Translations under genes and position numbers: made by a program
Shown: positions 54,168-63,686 of the stretch, one piece after another
Position numbering within the stretch: the first letter of the stretch is position 1
Layout: every line of letters starts with the position of its first letter
The notes under the pieces: model-generated
Databases searched by the model: none
What the model was told of the DNA's origin: nothing
The model's input: only the letters and a program-made list of their open reading frames with translations
Assembly (NCBI RefSeq): GCF_014645735.1
Contig: NZ_BMMH01000003.1
Location: 310,001-374,000 of the forward strand
From: Nocardia jinanensis
Lineage (GTDB): Bacteria > Actinomycetota > Actinomycetes > Mycobacteriales > Mycobacteriaceae
Length of the DNA: 64,000 nt
Direction: 5' to 3'

Positions 54168-54620
54168 CTACTTACGGGCTGGCAACAGAATGCGCCGACA
54201 CCGCACCCCGGTGTCCGCGAACGGCGTTCGTCCCGACCGGGGCGAGCGTCCGTTCGGCGCAACGACGCACGAGCGAGAGGTGTGAGGGATGTGGACTCCG
54301 ACGCTGCTGACGCCCATGTGCCTGCCTTCCCCCCTCGCCCGCACAGTTTCCGGTCGAACCCGACCGGGTTGTAAGAAGATGGACAGGGATGAGGGATAGA
54401 TGACGCAGCCATTCGTCACCTGATCGCCCAGGACGACGATCTGACACCACCGGTGGGTTATCCGTAACCACCGGATTTCACCTGCGATTGGGCAGAACCC
54501 CCCCGAACCGTGGTCCGCGCGCGTGCGCGCAGGACCCGGGGATCTCTGCTGCCGTTTTCGCCGGCCGGCTCCGTCCGGCCGGTATTCGGCGACTATTCGC
54601 AAAACCATGAGGGAATCACG
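54168..54620. other. Intergenic region upstream of the porin pair
   Basis: 453 bp between the iron box and the first porin gene. It should hold the porin promoter; a GAGGGA SD is at its right end. Short frames in it show no recognisable protein, and no repeat or terminator stands out. Confidence 0.45.
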
Positions 54621-55268
54621 ATGAATATCAAGTCGATTGCTGCCACAGCGGCGATGACGGCGGCGGCGGTACTGGGCGTCACTGGAGGCATGGCGAATGC
54701 CGACACCTTCGTACCGCTCCCCGGCGGCGAAAAGCTCGGACCCGGCGTCAAGTTGAGCCGTGTCGACGAGAGCGCGCTCATCTCGCCGTCGCTGTCCGCC
54801 AACGGCGCGGGCCGGGTCGCCTGGCTCAGCGGCCGGGTCTTCGCGGACGTCAGCCAGACCCCGGAGGGCACCCCAGGCCCCTGGAAGGGCCCCACCAACG
54901 CCCCCGGCACCAACAACTCCTCGACGCACGGCACTTCCCGCGTCAGCGCCGGATACATCGTCGGCTGCCAGGTCAGCATCGCCGACAACGCCATCTCCGC
55001 CGGCGTATCGGCCAGCGCGAGCACCTCCAGTCTGGGTATCAGCGGTTCGCTCGGTATCAAGCTCGGCCCGGGTGACGTCAAATTCATCAATGTCGAAGGC
55101 GTCGATATCCCGAAGCCCGGCGTGTACTGGGTCGACTACAAAGACGTCGAAATCCAGATCGAAGGCTGCGCCGGATACGCCCAGGCCCGTTCCTACGCCG
55201 TCGTCGAAATCATCGGCGACCACTATTCGAAGACCACCCTGTACGGAGCTCCGTTCAGCATCGGCTGA
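54621..55268 (+). CDS. MspA family porin, first of a tandem pair (NfpA/B-like)
   Basis: 215 residues from ATG 54621. A signal peptide (AATAAMTAAAVLGVTGGMANA) ends before DTFVPLPGGEKLGPGVKLSR. The body matches MspA: ALISPSLSANG, YIVGCQVSI, GDVKFINVEG, EGCAGYAQARSYAVV and the final YGAPFSIG. MspA porins form octameric channels in the mycolate outer membrane for small hydrophilic solutes. In Nocardia farcinica two such subunits, NfpA and NfpB, form a mixed channel; here two adjacent genes show the same arrangement. Confidence 0.9.
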   Translation: MNIKSIAATAAMTAAAVLGVTGGMANADTFVPLPGGEKLGPGVKLSRVDESALISPSLSANGAGRVAWLSGRVFADVSQTPEGTPGPWKGPTNAPGTNNSSTHGTSRVSAGYIVGCQVSIADNAISAGVSASASTSSLGISGSLGIKLGPGDVKFINVEGVDIPKPGVYWVDYKDVEIQIEGCAGYAQARSYAVVEIIGDHYSKTTLYGAPFSIG

Positions 55269-55334
55269 CGCACGTCGTATCTGGTCGATCAAATCCGTCG
55301 CTGAACGGAATTCTCTTCCGAGAGGGAAACTGTC

Positions 55335-55997
55335 ATGTCTGTCATCAAGAAAAGCGTCGTACGGGCCGCGAGCCTCGCAGCCGCGTCCGTCGCCGCGGTC
55401 GGCCTGTTCTCGACCGGCGCGGCCAATGCCGACACCTTCGTCCCGCTGCCGGGTGCCGAGCTGAACCACACCCTGCCCAACGGGCTGAGCATCACCGCTC
55501 GTATCGCCAACGAGTCGGCGACGATCAACCCGTCGCTGGGTTCGACCCCGCTGCACCGCAACACCTGGGTCTCCGGTAGCGCGCAGGTCGAGGTGCACGG
55601 TCCCCACAAGGGCACCAAGATCACCCCCGGCTATGTCGTCGGCTGCCAGGTCGATATCAGCGGTGGCGCCGGCAACGGCGGAGCCGGGCTCACCCAGTCC
55701 GGTGAGAACCTGAGCGGCAACCTCAGCTCCGGTGCCAACCTGACCCTCGGCCCGGGTCAGGCCACCTCGTTCCTGCTGCTCGATATCGAGAAGCCGGACG
55801 TCTACGGCGATGAAGGCCATACCTTCGCCGTCAAGTTCACCGGCAAGGACGGCTCGGTGACCTGGACGGATTCCACCATCGGTCTCAACGGCTGCGCTGG
55901 ATACGCCCAGGCCCGCTCCTTCGTGCGCGTCGAGACGACCACCGAGCAGGGCATCTCCGAGTTCCGCGTCTGGGGCCAGCCCTTCAGCATCGGCTGA
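55335..55997 (+). CDS. MspA family porin, second of a tandem pair (NfpA/B-like)
   Basis: 220 residues. Signal peptide (AASLAAASVAAVGLFSTGAANA), then the same DTFVPLPG mature start and the shared ending GYAQARSFVRVETTT, WGQPFSIG. The central loop region differs from the first copy (GSAQVEVHGPHKGTKITPGYVVGCQVDISGGAGNGG). It follows the first porin by 66 bp with its own SD and is ended by a strong hairpin. Together they likely make a hetero-oligomeric channel. Confidence 0.9.
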   Translation: MSVIKKSVVRAASLAAASVAAVGLFSTGAANADTFVPLPGAELNHTLPNGLSITARIANESATINPSLGSTPLHRNTWVSGSAQVEVHGPHKGTKITPGYVVGCQVDISGGAGNGGAGLTQSGENLSGNLSSGANLTLGPGQATSFLLLDIEKPDVYGDEGHTFAVKFTGKDGSVTWTDSTIGLNGCAGYAQARSFVRVETTTEQGISEFRVWGQPFSIG

Positions 55998-56026
55998 TCC
56001 CGACGAGTCCAGCGGATTCGCGACGA

Positions 56027-56058
56027 CGGTAGCCCCGGCCCAGCGGCCGGGGCTACCG
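56027..56058 (+). terminator. Terminator of the porin operon
   Basis: A perfect 14-bp stem (CGGTAGCCCCGGCC with its complement) with loop CAGC, 30 bases after the second porin stop. Classic GC-rich hairpin with no long T-run. Confidence 0.85.
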
Positions 56059-56287
56059 CTGTGTGTACGGCAGGACTCCCCCCGGAACCGGGTGCCGCAG
56101 CGGCGCAGATCCATCCCGTCGGCGGACACCCGGACATCCGCGGACCCGGTCCGTGGCGCTCCGGCACCATTGCGCCGCGCAGGCCTTGCGTCCCGACCTG
56201 TTTGTGACACCGCACAAAAACCCGGATCGCCGCGAGCCGACGGTCCGGGCTCATCCGTACCGACCCGCGAGCTACCCTGAACGTCCT

Positions 56288-56830
56288 ATGGCTACCGGCG
56301 CGACTCTGCACACCTTCGCTCTGTCCCTGTCCGATATCGACCGGGGCGCCTATCAGGAACTGGAGCTGCGACTGGCCCGGCATCCCTCCGAGACCACGGA
56401 ATTCCTGATCACTCGTCTGCTGGCCTACTGCCTCGAATACGAAGAAGGCATCACCTTCAGCGACGGCGGGGTGTCCTCCACCGACGAACCGGCGGTACTG
56501 GTCCGCGATCTCACCGGACGGATCACCGCGTGGATAGAGGTCGGCGCACCCGACTCCGACCGGGTGCACCGCGGCAGCAAACGGGCCGAGCGAGTCGCGG
56601 TGTACACCCATCGCGACCCCGCCAAGGTGCTGGCGCAGCTGACCGGTAAACGGATCCACCGCGCCGAGACGATACCCCTCGTCTCCTTCGATCGCGCTTT
56701 CATAGAAGCCGCGGCGGCGGCCCTCGAACGCCGCAACACCGCCACGGTATCGGTCACCGAACGGCAGCTCTATCTGGAACTCAACGGCACCTCGCTCAGC
56801 ACTGCGGCCGAGGAACACCACCTCGCATAG
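56288..56830 (+). CDS. YaeQ family protein
   Basis: 180 residues. The sequence follows YaeQ: GATLHTFALSLSDIDRGAYQELELRLARHPSETTEFLITRLLAYCLEYEEGITFS, then the WIEVGAPDSDRVHRGSKRAERVAVYTH segment that carries the PD-(D/E)xK-like core. YaeQ has a nuclease-like fold and no settled role. Start at ATG 56288. Confidence 0.9.
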   Translation: MATGATLHTFALSLSDIDRGAYQELELRLARHPSETTEFLITRLLAYCLEYEEGITFSDGGVSSTDEPAVLVRDLTGRITAWIEVGAPDSDRVHRGSKRAERVAVYTHRDPAKVLAQLTGKRIHRAETIPLVSFDRAFIEAAAAALERRNTATVSVTERQLYLELNGTSLSTAAEEHHLA

Positions 56831-57079
56831 GTTCGGCCGGACCGACGCAGCCGCCCTCCGGGCCACGCCGGCAGCCCGTACCTGGACGACTTCTCCCCCG
56901 ACCGGACCACCACCGCGGATCGATGACACCGCGCGGTCGTCACATCCCGTCGAGGCCGGGTAGTTCAGCCGGCACCACACCGCACCCCGACTGAAAGCCA
57001 CGGCCGCGCTTCCGGACACGGGTGATCCGACAGGCGGGGATCGCGCCCTGCCCGACCTCCAGTGGTGCACCATCGGACG

Positions 57080-58432
57080 ATGCGCACTGGGGGCCACCGT
57101 TGCACCGATGAACTCGCCGGACACCGGCCACACACCGCCGCCGGCCTCCCGCCCGACTTCTACCGGCTCTGGGCCTCGTTCACCGCGGGACAGGTGGGGG
57201 GAGCCGTCGGAGCGGGTGCGCTGCCCCTCGTGGCGATCCTGCTGATCGATGCCTCCGATCTGCAGGTCTCCCTGATGGCGGCACTCGCCGGACTCGCCGC
57301 GGCCGCGATCGCCCTTCCACTGGGACCCCTCATCGAGTTCCGGCGGAAACGCGGCGTCATGGCCGGTGCGGGTTTCGCGGCGTGCACCGCGCTGGCCTCG
57401 GTGCCGCTCGCCGCCTGGTTCGGCGTTCTCACCTACGCGCACCTGTGCGTGACCGCCGCGGTGCAGACCCTGTGCGGCATCGTCTTCAACGCCGCGCGCG
57501 ATGCCCACCTCAAAACGCTCGTCCCCGAGGCGCGACGGGTCCCGGCCGCGAGCCGGCTGGAGACCACCTTCTGGACCGCGACCGCCCTGGGCGGCCCGGT
57601 GGGCGGATTGCTCATCGCGGTATTCGGCACGACCACCACGCTGATCGTCGACTCGCTCGGCCACTTGGCCTCGGCGCTCGGCATCCGCCGGATCCGGACA
57701 CCCGAGACGGTTCCCACGCGACCGGACCGCGCACACCGCGTCCGGTCCGAGATCAGGGCCGGCTGGATCTATATCGCCGCGCACGCCACCCTGCACCGCC
57801 TGTTCTGGAACGCGATGCTCTTCGGCGGCTCACTGATGCTCGTCTCACCGCTGATGGCGCTGCTCATGCTCCGCGAACTGGGTTTCCCGCCATGGCAGTA
57901 CGGGCTGGCACTGGGAATACCCGGCCTCGGCGGCCTGCTGGGATCGTGGTGCGCCCCGAGACTCGTGGCCAGGTTCGGCCAACGGCCGGTACTGCTCGGA
58001 TTCGGCACTCTGCGTACCTGCTGGCTCGGGTCGGTCGTTCTCGCCGGGCCCGGCCCGCTGGGTTTCAGCGTAATCCTCGTCGCCTCGACTCTGCTGCTCT
58101 TCTCCGCCGGTGTGTTCAACCCGGTGTTCAGCGCCTACCGCATGAGCCACACCCCGGACGACCATATGGTGCGCGTGGGCACCGCCTGGTCTATCAGCGC
58201 GCGATGCGTCCAGCCGGCGTTCATCGCCCTCGGCGGCGTCCTCGCGGCCGCGATCGGGGTACGCGCCGCGATCGGCGTGGCCGCACTGGCACTGCTCGCC
58301 GGTTCCGCCCTGCTGCCCTGGGGGTACGGGCACGAGAACCAAGTCCAGGGCCCGGCGGCCGGCGGACCGATATCAGGGCTCGATGAGTCCCGCCCGGATG
58401 GCATAGCGGGTCAGGGCCAGTCGATCACGTAA
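57080..58432 (+). CDS. MFS transporter, EntS/MFS_3-like
   Basis: About 450 residues with 12 hydrophobic segments: YRLWASFTAGQVGGAVGAGALPLVAILLIDAS, GPLIEFRRKRGVMAG and GIVFNAARDAHLKTLVPEARRVPAASRLE, the last a feature of MFS_3 drug/siderophore exporters. The exact start is uncertain (ATG 57080 or 57062). Its 3' end overlaps the convergent response regulator by 60 bp. It could assist the siderophore exporter, but no iron box was seen upstream. Confidence 0.8.
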   Translation: MRTGGHRCTDELAGHRPHTAAGLPPDFYRLWASFTAGQVGGAVGAGALPLVAILLIDASDLQVSLMAALAGLAAAAIALPLGPLIEFRRKRGVMAGAGFAACTALASVPLAAWFGVLTYAHLCVTAAVQTLCGIVFNAARDAHLKTLVPEARRVPAASRLETTFWTATALGGPVGGLLIAVFGTTTTLIVDSLGHLASALGIRRIRTPETVPTRPDRAHRVRSEIRAGWIYIAAHATLHRLFWNAMLFGGSLMLVSPLMALLMLRELGFPPWQYGLALGIPGLGGLLGSWCAPRLVARFGQRPVLLGFGTLRTCWLGSVVLAGPGPLGFSVILVASTLLLFSAGVFNPVFSAYRMSHTPDDHMVRVGTAWSISARCVQPAFIALGGVLAAAIGVRAAIGVAALALLAGSALLPWGYGHENQVQGPAAGGPISGLDESRPDGIAGQGQSIT

Positions 58433-59032
58433 TCCCAGTTTCTGCAGGATATTCGCGCGATGCCGATCCACGGTCTTCACACTGATGACGAGGTCACCGG
58501 CGATCTCGCGCGACGAGTAGCCCTCGGCGACGAGTTTGACGATCTCCTCCTCACGCGGGGTGAGCAGGCTGCGTGGCAGCGGCTCGGCCCGGTCGGCGCG
58601 CTGCAACCAGTCCCGGATCAGCGAATTCACCGCGCCCGGATACAGATACGATTCGCCGCGCAATGTCGCCCGGCAGGCCTCGAGCAGATCACGGTCGGCG
58701 ACCGATTTCAGCACGTAACCGGAGGCGCCGACGCGTAGCGATTCGAAGAAGTACTGCTCGTTGTCGTACATCGACAGCATCAGGATCCGCACCTCCGGTG
58801 CGGCGCGGTGGATTTCGCGGGCCGCCTGGATCCCGGTCAGCCGCGGCATGGCGATATCCAGGATCGCGAGGTCGACCTGGACATGACCGATCTGCTGCAC
58901 CGCCTCGTGACCGTTGGCGGCCTCGGCGACGACCGCGAGATCGGGTTCGGTGTCGAGGATCATCCGCAGCCCGGCACGGACCAGCGCGTGATCGTCGGCG
59001 AGCAGGACACGGGCCACGGCCGGGGTCGTCAC
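58373..59032 (-). CDS. NarL/LuxR family response regulator
   Basis: 219 residues. Receiver domain: RVLLADDHALVRAGLRMIL, LAILDIAMPR with the phospho-acceptor Asp, GYVLKS with the Lys. DNA-binding domain: LTPREEEIVKLVAEGYSSREIAGDLVISVKTVDRHRANILQKLGL. The start overlaps the kinase stop (ATGA). It would act as a transcription factor when phosphorylated by its partner, whose gene is frameshifted here. Target genes unknown. Confidence 0.93.
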   Translation of the reverse strand: MTTPAVARVLLADDHALVRAGLRMILDTEPDLAVVAEAANGHEAVQQIGHVQVDLAILDIAMPRLTGIQAAREIHRAAPEVRILMLSMYDNEQYFFESLRVGASGYVLKSVADRDLLEACRATLRGESYLYPGAVNSLIRDWLQRADRAEPLPRSLLTPREEEIVKLVAEGYSSREIAGDLVISVKTVDRHRANILQKLGLRDRLALTRYAIRAGLIEP

Positions 59033-60041
59033 GGCGTATTCCTTTCGCCTCGATACGGAACGTCGAGGCAGACCTCGGTGCCGTGCCCCGGTGGCGATTC
59101 GATGGTGAGGGTCGCGTTCACCAGCAGTGCGCGCTCGCGCATACCGCGGATACCGGAACCGTCCTCGGACACCCCGCCGCGACCGTCGTCGGAGACACGC
59201 AGCACCAGCGCGTCACCGCGCACGCGCAGGCTCAGCCCGACCCGGCGCGCGTCGGCGTGCCGGGCGATATTGGTCAGGCTCTCCTGGGCCACCCGGTAGC
59301 AGACGAGTTCGATATCGGGCGCCAGCCGCGACAGATTCCGGTCGACATCGCGTGTGACCCCGATCCCGGCCGTCGAGCTGAACTCGCTGCACAGGGCACT
59401 CAGCGCACTGGACAGGCCGAGATCGTCGAGCACATCGGGGCGCAACCGCCGCGCGATCCCCCGCACCTCGTCCAGGCAGGCGCGCACGGTTTCCTGCGCG
59501 CCGTGCAATACATCCACCACATCGGCGGGCGCACGGTCGGCGGCCCGTTTCATCGACAGCAGCGCCACGTCAGGCTCTGGCCGATCTCGTCGTGCAGTTC
59601 CCGGGCGATCCGCCGGCGCTCGCCCTCTTGCGCGGCCAGCGCGGAGGCACTGGCCGCCGCCCGTTCGGATTCGAGCCGTTCGACCATCGCGTTGAACGAG
59701 TCGATCACCCGGGACAGGTCACCGTTGCCCCGGTCGTCGAGCCGACCGCTACGGCGCAGCGGGTCCACTCCGCGCATCGAGACGACCAACTGATCCAGCG
59801 GCGCCAGGCTGGATCGCAGCAGGAAGGCGTTGGCCGCGAGGATCACCACGAGACCCACCGCCAGTACCGGTATCTCGGTGAGCCGCACCCGGGACGACAC
59901 TGTCGCCGGCGATACCGCCAGCACCAGGGTGCCGAGTGTGAACACCAGGCCGTTGATGAGGAAGATCCGCCGGAACAGCGCGTCGACCGGGGTCCGGGTA
60001 TGCCGCCGGAACAGGCCGTTTCCACTATCCGGACGGTCCAT
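59029..60041 (-). pseudogene. NarL-type sensor histidine kinase, frameshifted
   Basis: From ATG 60041 the frame gives two membrane helices (IFLINGLVFTLGTLVLAVSPA, VLAVGLVVILAANAFLLRS), a HAMP region (RSSLAPLDQLVVSMRGVDPL) and the HisKA_3 phospho-site ERRRIARELHDEIGQSLT, then stops after WRCCR. One frame over, from about 59568, the sequence resumes as ALLSMKRAADRAP and runs through the HATPase (NIARHADARRVGL, DDGRGG, GIRGMRER). A G appears to be missing at about 59568-59570 (ACGTGGCG where ACGGTGGCG is expected). Either a true mutation or a sequencing error. Confidence 0.8.
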
Positions 60042-60217
60042 CACCTCAGTGTGGCGGCCGACGCGCGGGCTGTCCATGGGGCGTGACACCCATCTTCTGG
60101 CCGCGCCGCTACACAGCCCCGGCCATCGGAGATGGGTGCCGGCACCGATGTCCGGAGACACCCCCGCGGGCCGAGACTGAGGGCCGGAGACAACCGGTCG
60201 CGGGAGGAGCGCTCGAC

Positions 60218-60493
60218 GTGGATATCGACCGCGGCACCGTACCGGGCCAGGGCACCGTGCACCACTTGCTGACCCGCAGTGGTGACCGTTTCGCGCTGGT
60301 CACCGGCACCGACGGCGCGAAGCACATCCACGTCTACCGCACCGCCCGCGACGAACCCGTCCAATCCATCGCCCTGGGCCCCGACGAAGCCGATCAGCTC
60401 GCCGAACTGCTGCACAGCAGCCCCCTCCCCGACCGAGTGGCACGGCTGGAGCGACTGATGGGCCAGCTCGCCGGCGACAGGTTGCGGCCATGA
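60218..60493 (+). CDS. Cation antiporter regulatory subunit-like (TrkA-C type) protein
   Basis: 91 residues from GTG 60218, with GGAGGAG nine bases upstream. The pattern [59 protein letters not shown] matches the regulatory subunits (KhtT/YhaT-like) of cation:proton antiporters. Overlaps the next gene by four bases. First gene of a three-gene operon. Confidence 0.75.
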   Translation: MDIDRGTVPGQGTVHHLLTRSGDRFALVTGTDGAKHIHVYRTARDEPVQSIALGPDEADQLAELLHSSPLPDRVARLERLMGQLAGDRLRP

Positions 60494-60987
60494 CCACCTT
60501 CTCCCCGCACGCGCGACGGGACCATCCGATGCAAGCACACGAGATCGCCGTCCAGCTGCCGACCGTTCGCACCGGCGACCCCGTGGCCAAAGCCATGCGG
60601 CTGATGGTGGTCAACAGGTTGCCCGGGCTCATCGTGGTCGACGGAGCCGACCGGCCCGTAGCGGTTCTGCCCGGCACCCAGGTGCTGCGGCTGGCGATAC
60701 CCAGCTCCTACCAGAACGATCCGGCGCTGGTGCGCACCATCGACGAACTGCACGCCGAAGTGTTCTGGCGCGAACCCGGTGATCTGACCGTCGGCGATTG
60801 CCTGCCCGAACACGCGCCCCGGCCGGCCGTGGTCCACCGCGATGCCACCCTGCTCGAGATCGCCGCGTTGATGGCGCAGCGGCACAGTCCCCTGGTCGCG
60901 GTCGTCGATCGGGCGTACGCCCTCGTCGGCGGTATCACCCTCGAACGGCTGCTGATCAGCCTGGCCGTCGCCGGTCCCGACAACTGA
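60490..60987 (+). CDS. CBS-pair domain protein
   Basis: 165 residues containing two CBS motifs: [52 protein letters not shown] and [45 protein letters not shown] pairs sense adenine nucleotides or ions. ATG overlaps the previous stop; the permease follows after 31 bp, so it probably modulates that transporter. Confidence 0.87.
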   Translation: MTTFSPHARRDHPMQAHEIAVQLPTVRTGDPVAKAMRLMVVNRLPGLIVVDGADRPVAVLPGTQVLRLAIPSSYQNDPALVRTIDELHAEVFWREPGDLTVGDCLPEHAPRPAVVHRDATLLEIAALMAQRHSPLVAVVDRAYALVGGITLERLLISLAVAGPDN

Positions 60988-61018
60988 TCCGCCGGGCGCT
61001 GGGGAGGTGAGGTGAGGG

Positions 61019-62302
61019 ATGAGCCAGATCCTGGCGGTAACAGTGTTCGTCGGGGCGTTCTGGTTCATCGCCACCGAACGCGCGGACAAGGTGAAGGTCG
61101 TCCTGGTCGCGGCCGGGCTGATGACCGTTCTCGGCCTGGTGCCCGGCGAGGAGGTCTTCTACAACTCGCACGTCGGCATCGACTGGAACGTCATCTTCCT
61201 GCTGCTCGGCATGATGATCATCGTCGGCGTCGTCAAACACACGGGCCTGTTCGATTTCCTCGCCATCTGGGCCGCCAAACGATCGCACGGCAGCCCGTTC
61301 CGGCTGATGGTGATGCTGATGATCATCACCGCGGTCGCCTCACCGCTACTCGACAACGTCACCATCATCATGCTGGTCGCGCCCGTCACCATTGTGGTGT
61401 GCGGGCGGCTGGGTTTCGCCGCGCAACCGTTCCTGATCGCCGAGGTGCTGGCGGCCAATATCGGCGGTGCGGCGACACTGGTGGGCGATCCGCCCAACAT
61501 CATCATCGGTAGCCGGGCGGGTTTGAGTTTCAACGATTTCCTGCTGCACATGGCCCCGGCCGTGGCCGTGATCTTCGCATTGTTCGTCCTGTTCACCCGC
61601 TGGCTGTTCCGCACGCATCTGCGGGCGCGCTCCGAACACATCGACACCGTGGCGGCCTTGCAGGAGCGCCGCGCCATCACCGACCCGCGTCTGCTCACCC
61701 GCGCCCTGCTGGTACTCGCCGGAGTCGTGGTGGGTTTCGGCCTGCATTCGGTACTGCACGTGGCGCCTTCGATCATCGCGCTGCTGGGCGCGGGCGCCAT
61801 GGTGCTGATCTCCCGGCTCGATATCGGCGATATCCTGCGCGAAGTGGAATGGGGGACCCTGGTCTTCTTCATGGGCCTGTTCGTGATGGTCGCCGGGCTC
61901 GTACATACCGGTGTCATCGACCTCCTCGGCGATGCCGCGGTCGCCGCTTTCGGTGACAATCCGCTGCTCGCCTCCGCGGTCCTCGTCTTCGGTTCCGCCG
62001 TCGTGGCCGCCTTCATCGACAACATCCCCTATACGACCACCATGGCCCCGGTGGTCGAGGGCCTGGTCGAACAGACTCCCGACCACGGGCAGAGCCGGGC
62101 GCTGTGGTGGGCTTTCGCCTTCGGTGCGGACTTCAGCGGTAACGGCACCGCGGTCGCCGCGAGCGCCAATGTGGTGGCCCTCGATATCGCGCGCCGGGCC
62201 GGGCACCGGATCACCTTCTGGCAGTTCACCAGATACGGAATCGTGGTCACCGCGCTCAGCTGTGTGCTCGCCTGGATCTACGTGGCGGTCCGCTATTTCT
62301 GA
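61019..62302 (+). CDS. NhaD/ArsB-like SLC13-family permease
   Basis: 427 residues and about 11 membrane helices of the ion transporter (IT) superfamily: WNVIFLLLGMMIIVGVVKHTGLFDFLAIWAAKRSHGSPFRLM, TAVASPLLDNVTIIMLVAPV, NIGGAATLVGDPPNIIIGSRAGL and FIDNIPYTTTMAPVVE. The two DN(V/I)xx motifs are the paired substrate/ion sites. It could be a Na+/H+ antiporter of the NhaD type or an anion permease; the antiporter-type regulatory subunit upstream favours a cation role. Confidence 0.9.
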   Translation: MSQILAVTVFVGAFWFIATERADKVKVVLVAAGLMTVLGLVPGEEVFYNSHVGIDWNVIFLLLGMMIIVGVVKHTGLFDFLAIWAAKRSHGSPFRLMVMLMIITAVASPLLDNVTIIMLVAPVTIVVCGRLGFAAQPFLIAEVLAANIGGAATLVGDPPNIIIGSRAGLSFNDFLLHMAPAVAVIFALFVLFTRWLFRTHLRARSEHIDTVAALQERRAITDPRLLTRALLVLAGVVVGFGLHSVLHVAPSIIALLGAGAMVLISRLDIGDILREVEWGTLVFFMGLFVMVAGLVHTGVIDLLGDAAVAAFGDNPLLASAVLVFGSAVVAAFIDNIPYTTTMAPVVEGLVEQTPDHGQSRALWWAFAFGADFSGNGTAVAASANVVALDIARRAGHRITFWQFTRYGIVVTALSCVLAWIYVAVRYF

Positions 62303-62313
62303 ATACCGTCCGG

Positions 62314-63636
62314 CTACACCGCGACGCGGTCGGTCTCCGAATCCGGCAGTGGCGGCAGTTCCAGATTCTCCCGGAAAGTGGCACCGAGGTAGTCGGAGCC
62401 GGCGATATCGCGGCGGCGCAGTTCCGGCAGCAACCCGTTGGTGACGAAATCGCGGGTGCGCGGATCGTCGAGGCCACCGACGGTGACGATATCGAGAACA
62501 CCCGCGCGATAGCGTTCCTCGATGGCGTCGGCCAATTGTTCCGGCGTACCCGCCGCCGACCAGTGGCCGGTATGCCGCGCTTCCAGGATCAACTCGCGCA
62601 GAGTGCGCCCGGAAGCCGCGAGACGGGCGAAGATCTCGACCCGGCCGCGCCGACGGTGCACCGAATCGAGCTCGGGCAGCAGGCTTTCCGGGAGCGGCCG
62701 ATCCAGCGGGAGATCGGAGAGATCCACCCCGCCGCCGAACATATCCGCGAGCAACCGGCGACCCGCGTCGAAATCGAAGGACTCCTCCTGTTCGCGGACC
62801 AGCCGCGCGGCTTCGGCTTCGGTGGCGCCGTAGGTGGCGTGCAGGGAACTGAAGATGTACGGCAGTCCCTCGGGACGGCCCAGTTCCCGGGCGCGGGCCC
62901 GGATCCCGCGGGTGTAGGTGAGCGCATCGTCGAGCGTGGTGAGCGAGGTGAACACCGCTTCGGCGTAACGGGCGCCGAGCTCCACCCCGCCCGCCGATTG
63001 TCCCGCCTGGAACTGCACCGGCCGCCGCTGCGGCAGCGGCGGGATGTTCAGCGGACCGCGCACGGTGAAATGGTCGCCCCGGTAATCGATCGGCCGGACC
63101 CGGGCCGGATCGAGTACGGCACCACCGCGACCGTCCGGAGTGAGCGCGCCCCGGCCCCACGAGTCGAAGAGCGCGTGCGTCACTTCCAGCGATTCCGCCG
63201 CCCGCGCATAGCGCTGCTCCGGACTCGGCAGCTCCCGATCGCTGTAATTCTCCTCGCCGAGCGAGGAAGTCACGGCATTCCAGGCCGAACGCCCGTTGCT
63301 CACATGATCGAGGGTGCCGAACAGCCGGGCCAGGTTGTAGGGATGGTGGAAGGTGGTGGTGACGGTGGCGATCAAACCGATATGCGTCGTCACCGAACTC
63401 AATGCGGAGAGGTAGATCAGCGGCTCCTGCGCGCCGATCGCGCCCTGGGCGCCGAAGCTGAGCAGATCGGCCGCGAAGAGCGCGTCGATCCGGTGGTCCT
63501 CGGCGACCTTCGCGACGGCGATCGCGGTATCCAGTGTCGAGCGGGCCGGGTCCACGGCCGCCGCGTAGATATCGGTACCTCCGCTGACTCCGGTGACCGT
63601 TTTGAGATGCCGTCGAGGTCTGCTGCGCGATACCAC
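62314..63636 (-). CDS. NtaA/DszA-type flavin-dependent monooxygenase (LLM class)
   Basis: 440 residues from GTG 63636. Luciferase-like TIM barrel: DALFAADLLSF, TTHIGLIATVTTTFHHPYNLARLFGTLDHVSNGRSAWNAVTS, RGPLNIPPLPQRRPVQFQAGQSAGGVELGARYAEAVF. This is the FMN-dependent NtaA/SnaA/DszA group, which needs a separate flavin reductase (none nearby). Possible substrates include nitrilotriacetate-like chelators, organosulfur or alkyl compounds. Convergent with the permease operon. Confidence 0.9.
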   Translation of the reverse strand: MVSRSRPRRHLKTVTGVSGGTDIYAAAVDPARSTLDTAIAVAKVAEDHRIDALFAADLLSFGAQGAIGAQEPLIYLSALSSVTTHIGLIATVTTTFHHPYNLARLFGTLDHVSNGRSAWNAVTSSLGEENYSDRELPSPEQRYARAAESLEVTHALFDSWGRGALTPDGRGGAVLDPARVRPIDYRGDHFTVRGPLNIPPLPQRRPVQFQAGQSAGGVELGARYAEAVFTSLTTLDDALTYTRGIRARARELGRPEGLPYIFSSLHATYGATEAEAARLVREQEESFDFDAGRRLLADMFGGGVDLSDLPLDRPLPESLLPELDSVHRRRGRVEIFARLAASGRTLRELILEARHTGHWSAAGTPEQLADAIEERYRAGVLDIVTVGGLDDPRTRDFVTNGLLPELRRRDIAGSDYLGATFRENLELPPLPDSETDRVAV

Positions 63637-63686
63637 CGTCCGACGATAGGACGGTGCCGGCCGCCGCCGGTAGCCTTGCGCTCAGC

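Noticed and set aside
54168..56210. 680-residue minus-strand frame over the porin genes
   Set aside because: Gly/Arg/Asp-biased antisense shadow of two clear MspA genes; no domain recognised.
59029..59568. Independent 179-residue ATPase-domain protein starting at GTG 59568
   Set aside because: It begins inside the HisKA helix of the kinase and continues it exactly one frame over; a frameshift explains it better.
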